Source: Gemmatimonadota bacterium (lineage in GTDB: Bacteria; Gemmatimonadota; Gemmatimonadetes; Gemmatimonadales; Gemmatimonadaceae). Taken from it: a stretch of 5,873 nt of DNA. A program made the translations under genes and the position numbers. Shown one piece after another: positions 5,096 through 5,873 of the stretch (position 1 is its first letter; the number at the start of each line of letters is the position of its first letter). The stretch lies in contig CANGXK010000180.1 in NCBI GenBank assembly GCA_947457715.1, forward strand, positions 1 to 5,873, read 5' to 3'. The notes below the pieces were generated by a model. That model saw only the letters and a program-made list of their open reading frames with translations, had not been told where the DNA came from and made no database searches.

Positions 5096-5873
5096 TCAGG
5101 CAGGGGAGGACTTGGTGCGTCGGATGGCGACGCGGGTGCGCGCCTTTTCGCTCGGCCGACGGCGAAACCAGCTGGCGACGAGGTAGAACTCGTCGAGATC
5201 GTGCGTGGGGATGTCGGTGCCCGAGGGATCAGGCCCTTTGAACACCTTGGCGGCAAGCTCGCGAAAGGCGGCGCGTTCTTCGGGCGTGTTCGGGGCGGGC
5301 ACCTCGGCGCGCACCGTGCCGCGGCGCACGAGGTACACCCATTCCTGTCCATCCGGGCCGACCGCGTGGTAGCGGAAGGTGAGGCGGTCGACGTTGGCGT
5401 GAAAATTCTGGACCCGCTCATGCAGCCAGCTCACCAATGACAGCCGGTCGCGGATCACCGCCGCGTGCTCGAACGCGAGCTGCCCGGCGGCGGCTTGCAT
5501 GGCCGATTCGAGGCTGCGCACGGGCGCGTCGCTCCGGCCGTCGAGAAAGGCGCGCACGGCCACGGCCGCCTCGCGATATGGCTGCGAGGGACCGGCCCCG
5601 ATGCAGGGGCCGGCGCAGGTGCCGACATCATGTCGCAGGCAGCCGGGGGCACGGGTGCGACTCGCGCCGCGCCGCGGCTGAGAGGTGGGATCGTCGTCGA
5701 ACCAGAGCGTGCTGCCGCGACTGGCGGCGCTGCCGGTGATCCGCACCACGTCATCGTGCAGGCAGTCGCGCAGGCCCATGCCTTCGGCCAGCGCCCGCAC
5801 CGCCTCGCGAAGCTGCGCCACCCGACGGAACGGCCCGAACAACGCGATCGCGCCGGGATCGTCGGACCGGGCC
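5096..5873 (-). CDS. UvrC-like GIY-YIG/UVR-domain protein, C-terminal part (partial at window edge)
   Basis: The 258 visible residues match the middle of UvrC and related nucleases that cut damaged DNA. The frame is open to the window edge and begins DPGAIALFGPFRRVAQLREA, the typical end of a GIY-YIG nuclease domain, so the N-terminus lies outside. A cysteine cluster follows, CLRHDVGTCAGPCIG, whose C-x7-C-x3-C spacing equals that of the last three proposed iron-sulfur ligands of E. coli UvrC. A fourth cysteine (GLRDC) lies 41 residues before. Next is a UVR motif (SLESAMQAAAGQLAFEHAAV, then IRDRL), the UvrB-contacting type of helical hairpin. After it come only about 115 residues (for example DEFYLVASWFRRRP) and then TGA at 5098-5096. 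The RNase H-like endonuclease and HhH domains of true UvrC are therefore absent. This architecture resembles Cho or the DnaQ-exonuclease/UvrC fusion proteins known in several phyla, but the N-terminus needed to decide is not in view. The gene is directly upstream of the response regulator. Confidence 0.85.
   Translation of the reverse strand, partial: ARSDDPGAIALFGPFRRVAQLREAVRALAEGMGLRDCLHDDVVRITGSAASRGSTLWFDDDPTSQPRRGASRTRAPGCLRHDVGTCAGPCIGAGPSQPYREAAVAVRAFLDGRSDAPVRSLESAMQAAAGQLAFEHAAVIRDRLSLVSWLHERVQNFHANVDRLTFRYHAVGPDGQEWVYLVRRGTVRAEVPAPNTPEERAAFRELAAKVFKGPDPSGTDIPTHDLDEFYLVASWFRRRPSEKARTRVAIRRTKSSPA

Noticed and set aside
4457..5440. Plus-strand open frame of 327 codons opposite the response regulator and UvrC-like gene
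   Set aside because: It spans two well-supported minus-strand genes and their junction, and has no domain of its own.
5840..5842. TTG at 5842-5840 as the start of the UvrC-like gene
   Set aside because: The frame stays open to the window edge and the ten residues before it (ARSDDPGAIA) continue the GIY-YIG domain pattern, so the gene begins outside the window.

Overview
The window is high-GC bacterial chromosome, by eye about two-thirds G+C, and essentially all of its genes lie on the minus strand. Gene content fits a free-living Gram-negative or didermic bacterium with secreted hydrolases: a UvrC-like repair nuclease, an OmpR-type two-component pair, a Vgb-family beta-propeller and an M28 peptidase with signal peptide. 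Gemmatimonadota is my best guess from the flavour of these proteins, but this is an inference and not proven by any marker gene here.

Layout in transcription order, from the right edge leftwards: (1) the C-terminal part of a UvrC-like GIY-YIG/UVR protein (5873 to 5096, cut by the window edge). (2) An OmpR/PhoB-family response regulator with a GTG start, 6 nt after the previous stop (5089 to 4409). (3) Its sensor histidine kinase, starting in a 4-nt ATGA overlap with the regulator (4412 to 2853). (4) A decayed Vgb-like lyase gene (about 2851 to 2318), beginning 1 nt after the kinase stop and broken by a 7-bp tandem duplication, at least one out-of-frame deletion and a missing 3' end. (5) A palindromic REP/MITE-like repeat (about 2103 to 2280). 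(6) The 3' remnant of a prephenate dehydratase gene (about 2096 to 1873) with a probable 1-nt frameshift. (7) An intact secreted M28 metallopeptidase (1876 to 110), whose ATG overlaps the stop of the prephenate dehydratase remnant in another ATGA. A perfect 8-bp GC hairpin (73 to 92) follows. The first 66 bases may be the tail of a convergent plus-strand gene.

Items 1 to 3 look like one translationally coupled operon joining DNA repair and signal transduction, with the Vgb-like gene originally its last member. The prephenate dehydratase/peptidase pair looks like a second coupled unit. The palindromic repeat sits exactly where one gene has lost its 3' end and the next has lost its 5' end, so the region between about 1.87 and 2.85 kb is best read as a deletion scar with a repeat at the junction. 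I see no mobile-element transposase, CRISPR array, tRNA or rRNA, and no convincing undescribed multi-gene system. The most informative content is this gene-decay zone and the coupled repair/two-component operon.
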